A stretch of 64,000 nucleotides of DNA from Ottelia alismoides. Taxonomy: Eukaryota; Streptophyta; Magnoliopsida; Alismatales; Hydrocharitaceae. Below are positions 1-11,316 of the stretch, in pieces. Location of the stretch: contig JAZKJV010008885.1 of NCBI GenBank assembly GCA_037367405.1, forward strand, positions 248,001-312,000. The letters are read 5' to 3'. Under the pieces are notes generated by a model. That model did no database searches. It had not been told where the DNA came from and saw only the letters and a list, made by a program, of their open reading frames with translations. The first letter of the stretch is position 1. Each line of letters starts with the position of its first letter. Both the position numbers and the translations under genes were made by a program.

Positions 1-385
1 TCATAAATTCATAAAATATTTATATTGCATCCAAAAATTCCAAAAAAATTTATAATGTGTTCATTTCATCGTATTTTACATCTCGGGCAAATTTCATAAT
101 TTGTGGACATCGTTCGATTGAAATTGCAATTTAGTCCCAAAAATCGATCACATTTGCATTTTTCATTACAAAATTGCATAAAAAATACCAAAAAATACCA
201 CCTCAAAAATCGTGCATGAACTGTGATAGACATAATTTTAGGTTGTTCCTTTGCCTCCTTGAGTTCGACCTTGGGACTTGTCCAAGTAAAATAAACATAA
301 AACCACTCCGATTAAAATTGAATAAATTTATTGTGGTTATTTCTTGATCGATTCCGAATTCCCACCTACAATGAAATGACAAATT
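1..385 (+). repeat. 3' end of an Athila-type LTR (partial)
   Basis: The stretch from about 240 carries the block CCTCCTTGAGTTCGACCTTG followed by a CCCAAGTAAAATAA-like run. The same block occurs near the 3' end of the LTRs of E2 (about 23535) and of G (minus strand, about 25830), and more weakly in the LARD LTR (about 7165). The upstream 240 bases are A/T-rich, like the matching part of the E2 LTR. The true LTR end (a CA followed by a tRNA-Asp primer site) is not seen, so the fragment is cut at about 385-430, where copia sequence begins. It probably continues upstream of the window. No gene is present. Confidence 0.6.
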
Positions 386-429
386 TAAATGATAATTCAC
401 GTAAAATAAAGTTGGGAATTTTTGGCTCG

Positions 430-2545
430 TCAGTAAGCGTACAACATACTTAGCAAGATCACAGTTCCTTCATTAGCCTCCTCTTAGACCTCATCGACGA
501 TGGTTGCGTCTCGCGGTAGAGAATGATCTTCATAGTTCAGAGGATGAGGTCTACATGACAGAGGAACATGTCGTTCACGATCCTCATCCTCGTGCACTTA
601 CTGGCACCACTCAGGTCACTCCAAGGACATATGTTATTCTAAGAATGGGTTTCTAGTATATGTCTAAGTTGCCAAGCAAGTTGAGATGCTTTAACCTACC
701 ACTGCTTTGATTAGAGACTCGGTGAGTTAGACGGGAGATCATGCCTCCTACTTTTAGATATTCTAGTGCTCCATCTGGCTCATCCAACTTCAAGGCCTCT
801 GCTTCTGCCAGTACTTTATGTACCGTTTTTGCCCTTACTACTTGTCACTAGGAAGATCTCTCGAAGTAGATCATAGATTCATGTGTTATACATTCCCCAA
901 TTACTGGACATGGGAAGATCATACTAACACAATCCATGCACCTACAGAATGTTCTTCATGCTACTGATTTTCTAATGAATTTATATCTATTATTCAAATC
1001 ACTAAGGATTTACATTGTTGTACCATCTTTAATTCTTCTCTTGTGTTTCAAGATACACTCACGGGTAGGGTGATTAGATGTCGTCGTAAGCAAGGGGGTC
1101 TCTACAAACCGATTCAGTCTCCATATGTGGGTACCTCTTCCATTTCCACTGGGTCAATCTCTCCCTACAAGTGGCATATTCTGTTCGGTCATTGCAAAAG
1201 AAGTGTAGAATCTTCCTCATATTCCTTCCAAATCTACTTTTCCGTGTGAGGCTTGCCAACTTGGGAAGCATCATCATTCTAGTTATCCTAATCGTTAGTG
1301 TTGTAGTAGTAATTTATTTGAGTTAGTACATTTTGATATCTGGGGTCCTAGTTGTGTCCCTAACCATCATGGGCATAGGTTTTATCTTGTAGCTGTGGAT
1401 GATTACTCTAGATTATCATGGGTTTTTCTTCAGAAAAAACAAGTATGAGGCTGATTTTGTCATGCAATCGTATATTTATGAAATAAAGAATCTTTTTTCT
1501 GATACAATCAAATATATTCACTCTAATAATGCCTTAGAATTTTATATTATTCGATTATCTCATTTCTTCAGGTCTCTTAATTAGCATTATACATCAAACT
1601 TCGTGCCCCTGCACTGCTGACCCCTATACTACTCAGTAGAACGATGCTGCAGAATGGAAACACCATCATCCTCATGATGTGACCAGGACTCTTCTCATTC
1701 AGAGTCGTTCTCCCCACTCTTTCTGGGGGATGTTGTTCTTATTACATGTTACATGGTCAACATGTCTTCGTTGTTAGGTGAAAATATTCCCTTTTTATTG
1801 TGTTTCTCGATAATGACCTATTCTCGCTAACAACTCATGTCTTTGTTTCAGTAGACTTTGTTCACCATATGTCCCCTGGTCATGACAAGATCTTCTACAT
1901 AGATCTCAAGTGCATCTTTGTGGGATGATATCGGACCAGAAAGGGTGCCACTACTTTGATCCGGTTAGATAGAATTACTATGTTAATGCGGACATCATTT
2001 TCTTTGAGTTAGTTATGTACTTTACTCCTGCAGTTGATAAGACGATTGTTTTTGAGTTAGGGGAGGATATGCATGTCTCACCTCCTCCCTCTCCACCACC
2101 ACCGCCTCCAGTGGTCCATCCTACTCCTCCACCATCTCCACCATCACCTCCTACTGTAGTTGCACCTTTGTCCCCACGACATAGTGCATTAGCTCTGTTT
2201 TTTCCTCGCTTTTACATTCGTAGGACTCCCATTGATCCCCCAGCTCATGGGCCTTCCTCATCATCAAGCACACCCCAGGTATGTTATGAACACATTATTT
2301 CTACTTATGGCATTGGTGGTCTGTCTATGCATCATGTTATTATAAAGGAAAAGCATGCCTCTCAGAAGGCTAGTTTAAAGACTAAGGAGGCTGCAAATGA
2401 CCTAGATTCTAGAGGTTTGTAGTGGGTCTTTTTAGTCGTAGAAACTCCACGAACATACTAGGGGACCTTTCGATAGAGTCGGTGATGTCTTTCCATGGAG
2501 GAGGAGATGGCTGTGTTACAGTCACATGGCACATAAAACCTTGAT
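430..2545 (+). pseudogene. Ty1/copia polyprotein fragment: protease, integrase, start of RT
   Basis: Translating across frames gives a decayed copia polyprotein. A protease site reads IIDSC (usually DSG) near 870. The protease end and pre-integrase region carry NxLSIIQITKDL-like and VFQDTLTGR residues at 985-1075. The integrase zinc region CEACQLGKHH lies near 1245, and the core reads FELVHFDIWGPSCVPNHHGH then VDDYSR at 1315-1420. The integrase end (KCIFVG, RTRKG) is near 1910-1960. A proline-rich linker follows, then the RT start MEEEMAVLQSHGT at about 2495. Stops and frameshifts are frequent, and no LTR or RT core survives. The motifs resemble the Ale/Retrofit branch, which is a memory-based judgement. 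It cannot be functional. Confidence 0.8.
2070..2170 (+). repeat. CCA/CCT proline-codon tract
   Basis: This is a pyrimidine-rich CC(A/T) trinucleotide tract that reads as polyproline inside the only long open frame of the copia fragment (2015-2422). It sits where copia polyproteins have a variable linker between integrase and RT, so it is probably an expanded linker and not a separate gene. Confidence 0.55.
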
Positions 2546-2711
2546 AATCATTATATTACTTGATAAACCCAAGATTTATCATCATAAATTATATCTATTA
2601 TCCCTCTTACTTAAGCCATTCAATGACATTAATTAACTAATGGTCCCATATTGACCCGGTGAGCTGGCTCGAGATAGGTCGGGGGGGGGGGGGTAAGATG
2701 GAGGGAAGAAG

Positions 2712-3480
2712 GTGGGTTGGTTGGCAATTTCCAAGGCTCGATGTGAGTTCAGACGAAGGCAGATCACATGGCTTCAGGGGGAGGTGCCTCCATGTTGGAG
2801 ATGGGGTCACCATGCAACGATCTGTCATGACCCTATTTGTTGCTTCGTTTGTGGAGGAAACGTCCACCGCGGCCTCCGATGCCAGACGAAGCGACCAAGT
2901 ACTATAGAGAAGGTTGTTGGTGATGCAGGTGGAGAGGAGGTGGGCCGATTCCTAGTGTGCATTCATCGAAGGGAGGGACATTGTTTTGTTGACGTGATGG
3001 AGGATATCAACGATGTAGTTGGGAACGACTTCGGAGGAGATGTTGTTCAACTCGAGGGCTCGATGGTGTGCACTTGTGGTCTCTTGGTGGAGGAGGATGG
3101 GAAGCTGCTCGATTTCTTGCATAGATCTGTGGGTTAGGTGCACTGGATGTTCCCGTTGTTGCAGGATAGTGGGTGCGATTAACAACAGAAGAAGAGATTG
3201 GTTTCAGTTAGAGGCATTCCTCTCATGGGGTGTGACCTTATGGCGGTTTGAGGGATGTCGGAGCCATTGTTGAATGTAACATGCATCATCTCCACCAGCC
3301 TTAGATGGGGTCAGCACACATGGATGCTGGTGAAGGGGTCTGAGCTCGAGCATCCTTTGTCAAGGTTTCTTGAGATGAATTTCAGGGGGGTCTTTATCTT
3401 GGGGGTGCATGACGAGGGGTTGGTGGTTGAAGTGGGATGGAGCTGGCCAGAGATGGAGATTGCATGGTGGAGAAGGAAGG
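2712..3480 (+). pseudogene. LINE ORF1, N-terminal part with zinc knuckles
   Basis: The frame from 2712 gives WLAISKARCEFRR and then a pair of knuckles. The first, CWRWGHHATIC, has lost a Cys. The second, CFVCGGNVHRGLRC at 2841-2882, is an intact CX2CX4HX4C. Paired knuckles like these are typical of ORF1 nucleic-acid-binding proteins of plant L1 LINEs. The frame stops at 3137, and a second open frame starting at 3255 runs into the LARD insertion. ORF1 protein binds the LINE RNA in a ribonucleoprotein particle. This copy is decayed and interrupted. Confidence 0.65.
3476..3480. repeat. Target site duplication GAAGG (left of LARD)
   Basis: The five bases immediately before the TGATGAAT start of the 5' LTR are identical to 17712-17716, immediately after the 3' LTR. 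Five-base duplications are normal for Ty3/gypsy integrase. Confidence 0.93.
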
Positions 3481-4823
3481 TGATGAATCTCCATTTCATC
3501 ACCTTTATTCTATTATTTTGGCCTTAAAAACCCTAGCAAATGCATGTAAATAGCATCAATTTGTACATAATAGCATTCATTATTCATTGTATTAATTGTA
3601 TATAAAATAAGGTTTTTAATGCCAAAATTATAGAATAAAGAGAAGAAAAGAAAAAGGAATAAAATATTGCAAATATTTTATGACCCTAACCCCGAGACCA
3701 AGGCCAGCATGGTATTGGTCGACAAGGAATAAAGTAGGGGGAGATAAGGGCCGATATACAATAAATACCTCATTTATTTATTCATCCATTTATGCATTTT
3801 TGACACCTATTTTGTACATAATTATTTATTCATCAAATAAAGAAACTTTGTACATGAAAGTTGTAGATAATAATGTAAATAAAAATACAAAATTGAGTTT
3901 GTGTAAAAATAACACTCAGTGTACATTTTATACACAAAATAAAAAGCAAAAATCTCAACTTCACAGACCCATATCTTGCAAATAAAAACTCCAAATCACC
4001 CAAACTCACCTTTAATTGTATATAGCATTTCATAAACTATTTTATAAAATTGGTTTCATAATTTTTGGAGTCCATCTGTGAAAGTTAGGTTTTTGACCCT
4101 CCTTGTATATAATATTGATTAAAATATTCATTTTATTCAACGTTTATTATTTTCACAAATTCATATTTTTAGAATCTTGTAAATAATGTATAGAATACAT
4201 TTATATATTGAAATTAAAAGAAAACCAAAGAGAGTTTGTAAAATAAAATAAGTCTATAGGCTACATAGACAAAAGGCCTATGCTACCTATATATAAATAA
4301 AAGGGGAGTTTATTCTGTTATTCTTTATTCATCTACATTTTGATAATAATGTATATATTATATATAACTTACTAAAAATACAAATCCAAAATAAAAACAA
4401 ATAAAATTCATTTAATAAATAAAATGTATATAATATACAGATAAAATACCTATAAGTATACCTACATATACATATACTTATTTATTTAAAAATGTAAATA
4501 GACTCATAAAAATTAAATAAAAATACATGTATACTCACAAAAATTAGTTATAAAATTATAAAATAAGAAACTAAAATAATAAAATAAAATAAATAAACTA
4601 AAAATAAAATACACAAGAATACATGTAAATACATACATATACACATTATTTTAATAAAACCGTAATAAAATACTTCAAAAAAATAAATAAAAATCATAAA
4701 TAAATACTACATTAATTTATAAACATTTTCTATTTTTTAAGCAAAATCTAATTAATTCATTTATTAGGTTAAAATAAAGAGTCAAATTCGGGCTGACATG
4801 GACCAATCACAGCCCTGCCAATG

Positions 4824-4837
4824 TTGACCGCGGTCAA
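4824..4837. promoter_or_regulatory. Palindromic W-box TTGACCGCGGTCAA
   Basis: This is a perfect 14-base palindrome of two inverted TTGACC sites, the core bound by plant WRKY factors. It lies about 410 bases upstream of the TATA box and is preserved in the 3' LTR (15128-15141). The solo LTR of the related family has TTGACCGGGGTCAA at 52733-52746. A stress-responsive promoter role is inferred, not shown. Confidence 0.55.
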
Positions 4838-5250
4838 CTGTCCCCTCAGCCTGCAGCCCGTCAAATCTGTCCAACCTTGCGTTTTCACCGAATTTTCTCG
4901 ATCAACCTGTCACTCTAATGACATAGGTCTCTTCACGGAAATTACTCCCAAAAAAGTGTACATACACGCCCATGCCTTGTTTTCCTTGTATATAGCCTCG
5001 ATTTCTTATTTTTAGCCGGTCAATAAGGGCTCCCATTATGTTCAAAAATAAATCAGCCTCCAGCCCGCTAGATTTGTCAGACCCCTCGTCTTCTCCCATT
5101 TTTCCCGGCTGCCCCGTCCATCGATTGCCTTTGCTTCCTTCACAAGAAATGCTCCTGGTATCTTGTACATCCACGCCCCCATGTTAAATCTAATGTATAT
5201 ATCACCGATTCCTTATTATTTTCCGGTCAATAAGGGCACATACACATGTT

Positions 5251-5258
5251 TATAAATA
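5251..5258 (+). promoter_or_regulatory. LTR TATA box TATAAATA
   Basis: TATAAATA is followed by a CTTCTTCCTCCTCC pyrimidine tract, a usual setting for plant transcription starts, and then by the GC-rich leader. It is the same in the 3' LTR (15554-15561). It would start the genomic RNA of the element. Confidence 0.65.
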
Positions 5259-5283
5259 AACCTTCTTCCTCCTCCAAAATTTT

Positions 5284-6235
5284 TTGGCCATTTCCCTAGC
5301 CCTAGAGCTCCCCACCTTCGGCCAAGAGTGCATCCAGGTGACAGATGGAGGTCCCCTGAAGGTTGTGGAAGCTCATGGAGGAAGGAGATGCGCCCACGGC
5401 GGCGCTCCGGTAGCCGTCCTGCTCCTTGGCCCTCCGGCCAAGTCGAGACTGCGCATTTATGATTTTTAGGTAGGTTTTCGTTCCAGCATTTTATTTATGT
5501 CTTTTATTTCGCATTTAGATTACTAGTGTGTCTTAGATTAGGTAAATCGAGCTCCGGCGACTTCGCCACTGTGTTTCCGACCGTTTTTTCCGACGCCATT
5601 TCGCTTCCATTTCGTTCCTCTCCGTGTTCTCCACCTCCCAGCCACCTTTGTCCAACCAGATCTGTTCCAGATCTGCGAATCGATGCTCACCTCCTCCGCT
5701 TCGCCGGAGCATCGCCACCCCATCCATTTTTTCATGCTAACAGCTTCGATTTTTGGTCGAGGAGCATCGCCTCGAGCCATGTGGTCTTTCTGTGCAGGTC
5801 TAGTGCGCCAAGATGCACCAGGAGATGAAGTACACGCCGGCGGAGGTAACTGGAGCACCTTGCCTTTTCCGACCTCGCAAGGGCGCTCCAGTCGTCCTCT
5901 GGCCGATCTGAAGCCTCCAGCAGATAGAGTGGAGCACCTGCGACGTGTGGGGACCTTTGGGAGCAGCAACGGGCGTTGGGGAGGAGAGATCTCACCGGGA
6001 GAAACTCGCAAGCTGCGAGTTCCTCCCCTGTTCTTCCAGCACCTCTCCTCACTGTCGGATGAAGATGAAGGCCCCAGTTCGAGCGCCAGCCGTCCGATGG
6101 AGCCATGTCCAGACCGTCGGATCACCCCAGGTGATCTAATCTTCACTGCCCATCGTCGAAGCGTCATCGGCTCACGTGGAAGCGCCACGTGTTCAAGTCA
6201 CGCACATCAGCCGTAGGATCCAGCGCCTTTGGGGG
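5284..6235 (+). other. GC-rich LTR leader, no supported gene
   Basis: This is a sharply GC-rich island inside an A/T-rich LTR, downstream of the TATA box. It shows several open frames on both strands (for example 5683-6216 plus and 5538-6188 minus) because stop codons are rare at this base composition. No start context, domain or codon preference supports them. It most likely forms the structured 5' untranslated part of the element RNA. Confidence 0.5.
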
Positions 6236-6367
6236 TAATTTTCACTTATGCCCCCGCCTTTTTGTGTATTTAATATTTAGTTTTGTAAATAAATTATAAT
6301 GTTGTAAATAATCTGTGAATTTCGCTAAAGGACCCCTGTACTTCCTTAAATTGCCTTTTGGTCCTTC

Positions 6368-6399
6368 CGCGCCTCACGTGCAGTCCCACGTGAGGCGCG
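6368..6399. promoter_or_regulatory. Perfect 13-bp inverted repeat with two G-boxes
   Basis: Arms CGCGCCTCACGTG (6368-6380) and CACGTGAGGCGCG (6387-6399) are separated by 6 bases. Each contains CACGTG, the core of bZIP and bHLH sites. The arrangement is identical in the 3' LTR (16687-16718). Two further CACGTG sites lie at 6173-6178 and 6186-6191. It could work as DNA (dimer binding) or as an RNA hairpin, since it is downstream of the TATA box. Confidence 0.6.
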
Positions 6400-7390
6400 C
6401 GAATTTTGCACTATAGCCCTGGCAGTTTCTGTTAATTGTAAAATAGTTCTAAAAATTAAAATAAATGTTTATTTTTGTAGGTATTTTTGCATGTATGCCC
6501 CTGTTACTTATTTTATTTGCAAAAATACCCCTGCCAGGCAGTTTTATTTTTGTGTCTTTATCTATTTATTAAAAATACCCATTGTGCTTCTAAAAATTCA
6601 TAAAAATTAGGATAAATGCTCCATGCCTTGTACTTCCACGCCCATACTTTAGTTTGCATTTTTTGCATTTTTCCTAATTATTAAAAATGAAAAAGAAGCC
6701 ATTTTTGTACTGTCTAATTTATAGAATACAAAAAAAATTAGAAAATGATTTTGAAAAATTCCAAAAAAAATTATATATGGTATATTTATACATATATTGA
6801 GTCCAGAAATTGAAAAACCCTAAAAATATGAAAAAGAAAAATAAAAAAAATCAGAAAGCTCCAAAATCTAACAAAAAAATTAGAAAAATATTAAAAAAAA
6901 TCTATATATATTTTAAGCATTTATATCTATATATATCTATGTACTATATTACTCCTCTCTCTCTTCTTATATATATATCTCTTTATACATATCTTTATAT
7001 ATATATATTTATTTATATAACTAAAAATATAAAAAGAAAATATAAAAAATAAAAACAACATAAAAATTATAAAAACAAAAATATAAAAAATATATATAAA
7101 ATCCGAAACCCACAGAAAAAATAAATGGACATGAACAATGGATTGAATAAATGATACATCACATACATTCCCTTCGCCTCCCAGTGTTCGACCTCTACCT
7201 GTACTTACACCTATACACATTTACATGTAGAGTTATAATAAATTTTAACTCCACATTTTTGGATATTCATTGCATATATTTATTGTGGGTTAATTGTTGA
7301 TCGATCTGGGGATCTTTAAGTGGTCAATTCAGCGACTTGATTTCTCGCCTCGTGAGATATCTAGACCCTTGATTTTCCCCTATCATCAAA

Positions 7391-7408
7391 TGGCGCCGTT
7401 GCCGGGGA
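7391..7408 (+). other. Primer binding site for tRNA-Asp
   Basis: TGGCGCCGTTGCCGGGGA is the complement of the 3' 18 bases of plant tRNA-Asp(GTC), two bases after the LTR end. This is the usual primer of many Athila/Tat-lineage Ty3/gypsy elements. It is the best preserved of the three tRNA-Asp sites in the window. Confidence 0.93.
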
Positions 7409-9733
7409 GGCAACGAAATTTGTATGATTTTGTGAGCTTATTTGTTCAATTATTCAATTATTTGCTCATGTCCATGATTCATTATTTGTATGGTTTTTAT
7501 TTCTATTTGATATTATTTGATTGACTGCTCTGACCATCTTCTTTCTTTGTCTTTGATGCGAGGGACCGCCAAGCGAAGGAGGACCTCCTAGGAGGACCTA
7601 TGCACCCAAGCATGGTGGAGTTGGCTCTGCTATGCCCAACCAACAGGAGAGAGCATCAAGGATAGATGAAGGAGGATTTTTGGAAGACAGTCCACACTTT
7701 TGATGCATTTTATTTTATTTCATATTCATGTGAGAGAGTGACACTTAGAAACATGTAATAATACAGGACTCTCACAGGTACGCTCCGACTCCCGAGGTCC
7801 ATTGCCCGAGGGATTGTTCCCTTGGGGGCCTCGATGATTTTGACTCTTTTGCTTTTCTTTATTTTTATTTTTACTATTTTGTGTGAATGAGCCTTAGCTT
7901 AGGAGTTGCTTGCTCGTAGAGTTAGGTCCAAACACTCTAACATATATTTGCATGTACCTATAGTTTGCATTGGACCTAGATCAAACTCTAAACAGCCGCT
8001 CATTAATCTCTTAACCTTTGTGCCACAGCGAGCCCCGCAAAGCGCTTTCTCCTAAGCTCAAGTGTGTTGAGCACAGAGGAGGGGTGAGCCAAGACCGGAC
8101 TTTTTGAGGCTAAAGACGAATGAGCGACTTGTGGTGCTTCACGATAATAGCAACTTCTGAACCTAGGGCGATTTCTTCGGTTTGCATTTGCATATAGCGT
8201 AGGTTTCAAATTCTGTTATGCATCCCGCATGGAGAGAGCTGGGAGGCACTGTAAGTCTTCTTACTTAGCATGCATCATCGTTTTCCGACTTGCATGGCTT
8301 TTCCGATCTTCTCCCTCTGATTTTGTCAACCTAGGATGCTTAATTGAAATTGGAACCTTGATAGGCACGTGCATTGAAAATACCCAAAAAAGTGATAACT
8401 TAAATAAAATCGGGACTGCTAACTCTACTGGACTTAATAATAAAACGTAATGGATTCCTTGTCTTGGGGAGAGCAACCCCCTCATTGGATGCGTTTTAAG
8501 TGCTCACGTACACACTAAGGAGTAGAGCCCAAAATCCCATCAGAGCCTCCTAATTGTTTGTACAACTTTGTGATTCTCACCTCACTCTAAAATCAAAAAG
8601 ATAAATGACAGTCACCTGACGATCTTCACTGTGTTGAGTAGGTGAATTGGGGTTTGCCTTGTGTCTTGATTGTGACTTGGAGTCCATTGTGATTTTCATT
8701 CATTACTAGAGTAGTCGGTCCCGCCCGTGTGAGTCATGCATTTTCATCTTTGAGTCTCTCTACCCCTCTTATATATATATATATCTCTTCATTGTGCATC
8801 GAGTCATGATATTGACGCTTGAGCTCAATCACTATTCGCCAAGTCCTTTGTTTCCCGCTTCTTCACCATCTTCTACGTATCCATCGTACCATCTTCTCTG
8901 GTTCGGAGAGACCGCTCTTCGGACCGCAAGTTTGACAGTGTTTCCGCCTTGTGTGGAACACCCAATTTTGTCTATGTACCGATCTTCTAGCCCGCCCTCC
9001 TCATTCCCTCTGTATCACCTTTCTACCACCCATGATATTGGCACGCACGCTCAATCAGCTTCTCCACCCCATTGTGTACCCTTCTTATCCATCTTCCTCG
9101 TGTCCTCCGTATCATCTCTCCCTTTACCCGGGAATGCTGTGCATTTTGATGAAGCCCGCATCGAGGATTATGTATACTGATTATCTATGTAAGTCGGGCC
9201 ATGATGTTGAGGTTGCTGAGAGTGATCTGGTGGATTTGATTTTGGATACAAGCATATGAGCTTATTGAGGATTTTTGATGATGCATAGAGCATAGGTGTG
9301 ATGCATTCTTGAGGAATTTTAGTTCTCGCACACCGGATTAAGGATGAGATACGATGCGATAATTCGATGAAGACTTCATGAGTATTGATTGATCTATCTT
9401 TCTTGAGGTTCCAACCATCTAGATTTTGAGGATTAACTGCTTATTTTGATATGGAGTGCCTGATAGAGGTGTACGGACCTTGCATGATCTCTCATCTTCC
9501 TATTAGACCCATCCTTGATCTCCTGACTCTCTGATCCACCCTGGCACTTAGAGGATTCCTGACTATTTTTCGTGCCATCTCAGCTGACTGGATTGACCCA
9601 AGGGATGTTTGGTGAATGACTCGATTATTTGCTCCCTTGCTTGATCTTATGCCTTCCAAATGATTGAATGATGTATTGCTTTTGAGGACCTGAGATGACT
9701 AGTCAGCATTCCCATGACCTATATCGATCTAGC
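7409..9733 (+). other. LARD 5' interior, non-coding
   Basis: I see no gag or other protein motif here. Around 8000-8450 the sequence is related to the E2 leader (24250-24381 and 57309-57500): both carry an ATTCTGTT.AGCATCC-like stretch, and later a GGGACTGCTAAC motif. It is therefore a conserved leader of this element group. A CG-poor pyrimidine-rich part (8800-9150) gives long but domainless frames. A TA dinucleotide run is at about 8769-8783. Confidence 0.6.
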
Positions 9734-10855
9734 TCGCATTCCTCCCCGAGGACTATCTGCAGGAGAATGCGACAATTTGTAGGACTGCGGTTTCATTCAC
9801 TGCCTGGGTCGCCATTGTGATGGGACCCGGAACCGAGTCAGATAATATGCTTAATTGGCTTCCCCCTGTGATTGTGTGCCTGACCTGTCAAGACACGAGG
9901 CCAATGTATTAGACTCATCTGAGTCTGCTCTCCTTGACGGTCCTCGCAAGGCAGAGCTCCACTTTTCTGATTATTCCATGCCTAGCTCATAGCTCCCCGA
10001 GGGTTATCTACGGGAGACTATGACATATTTCTGATCTGATTGGTCTCTTCTGTTGGTAGCCGATGTGTCGACTACTGAGACCACTGTGTGGATCCGTCTA
10101 ATGGATCCGGCTCCTTTGAGCCCTCGTCTCTCCTTGACGACCCTCGCAAGGTAGAGACACGTTCTGACTATTCTTTGCTTAGTTCGCAGTACTCTCCGAG
10201 GACTATCTGCGAGAGACTGTGACACTCTCTTTACGCTCGGTTCCCACTGCTGACTGTGTCTCCGATCTGCGGAGCATGGAATCAAGCTGTCTGATATACA
10301 TGACTCTTGGTCCCATCTTGAGTTGCCTATCCGATCTGCGGATCATGGGACCTATCTGATTAGACTCCTTTGAGTCTGCTCGCCTTGACGGTCCTCGCAG
10401 GGTTGAGCTTCTGATATCTGCCATTCCCTTGACTAGTTGGCATCCCGCTCCCCGAGGGTTATTTGCGGGACGCTGCCACACTTTCTCGAGTTGACGGTCT
10501 CTTCTGCTGGTAGCCGATCTGTCGCCTACCGAGACCGTTTCTATGATCCGTCTGATGGATCAGGCTCCTTTGAGCCCGCTCTCCTTGATAACCCTCGGAA
10601 AGGTGAGCTTCTGTTCTGATTATTCATTGACTAGCATGTACTACTCCCTGAGGGTTTTCTACGGGAGAGTACATCATTTTTTAGGTACCCGGCTTCATTT
10701 CTGCTGTCTCCTGTTTGTTGGGTCACGAAGCCGGGTCTTCTGACTTTGTACTCGGTCTCCTCCCTGGTGGTGTCTCCTGTCTGATGGAGCACGGAACCGA
10801 GTCCTCTGATTATTCTCTGACTTTGCTCACCTTGAGGACCCTCGCAAGAGTGAGC
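9734..10855 (+). repeat. Array of hairpins with conserved loops and covarying stems (451-base period)
   Basis: Two alternating hairpin families recur. Family A has a CCGAGG(G/A)-T-TCT-C-like loop, at 9734-9772, 9988-10022, 10185-10221, 10439-10477 and 10636-10674. Family B has a CTTGA..-CCTCGCAAG-like centre, at 9927-9957, 10126-10158, 10378-10408, 10578-10608 and 10825-10855. Spacings alternate near 254 and 197, so every second hairpin is 447-452 bases apart. Stems differ between copies yet remain complementary. Between them lie further inverted repeats: ACCCGGCTTC at 10687 with GAAGCCGGGT at 10727; ACGGTCTC at 10494 with GAGACCGT at 10531; and GGTCCCAT at 10309 with ATGGGACC at 10345. There is no protein-coding support. 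It looks like a structured RNA domain of the element transcript. Confidence 0.8.
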
Positions 10856-11316
10856 CACATATTGTGTTGTTCGGTGTATTCTTATGACTTTCAGATTATA
10901 TCACCACCGTGCATCACACGGTCTCATATGCTTTATTTCATATCTATTTGAGACCATGATTGACCGGAGGAATCTGTACTGCTCTTTCTTCCTCCCGATC
11001 TTACGGTATCGGCTATATTCTCCCATGATGACCATATGAGCCGTTCATCTGCTTCATGCTACCGGACCGGATATCTTTGCTTTCTGACCTGTTGTCCCAG
11101 GTAGCCGACACCCACCTGACTGCATATCAGGGTGTCTTTTCACCTTCTGGCTGAGTCCTCGTTCTTACAGGGAGACGACGATGATAGTACGGTAGTCGCT
11201 TACCAGATACCGTCCTGTACTTCACCGGTTCTTCACCATTTGTATATATGTGTGCCTTGTTCATTCTTTCTCCCGTATGTTATGTGTGCCCCAGATCTAT
11301 CGCCACATCTTTGTGT
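10856..11316 (+). other. Unassigned LARD interior between the two structured zones
   Basis: There is no gene. One more long hairpin is visible (GGTCTC at about 10919 with GAGACC at about 10950). The rest is pyrimidine-rich, without recognisable motifs. Confidence 0.5.

Larger units (their letters stand above)
3481..7388 (+). repeat. 5' LTR of the LARD
   Basis: This LTR starts TGATGAATCTCC and ends CTATCATCA. The order is: an A/T-rich 5' part (3481-4780); a promoter region with a W-box palindrome at 4824 and a TATA box at 5251; a GC-rich transcribed leader (5284-6230) including a possible splice donor AGGTAGGT near 5468; paired G-boxes at 6173, 6186, 6375 and 6387; and an A/T-rich tail with the U5 block near 7165. 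Open frames on both strands of the GC-rich part (5538-6216) recur in the 3' LTR only because the LTRs are nearly identical. They have no domain, and I do not call them genes. Confidence 0.92.

Noticed and set aside
2015..2422. Independent proline-rich protein (extensin-like)
   Set aside because: It continues the copia integrase-RT linker in order and position; there is no signal peptide and no SPPPP repeat structure.
5538..6216. Long frames on both strands in the LARD LTR (also 15836-16535)
   Set aside because: GC-rich sequence lacks stops on both strands at once; no domain, and conservation is explained by LTR identity.
8794..9259. Gag-like gene in the LARD
   Set aside because: Ser/Pro-rich frames without gag core or zinc knuckle, in pyrimidine-rich sequence.
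9734..10855. CRISPR array
   Set aside because: Units are about 200-250 bases with imperfect internal inverted repeats, in a plant retrotransposon; there are no short identical repeats with unique spacers.
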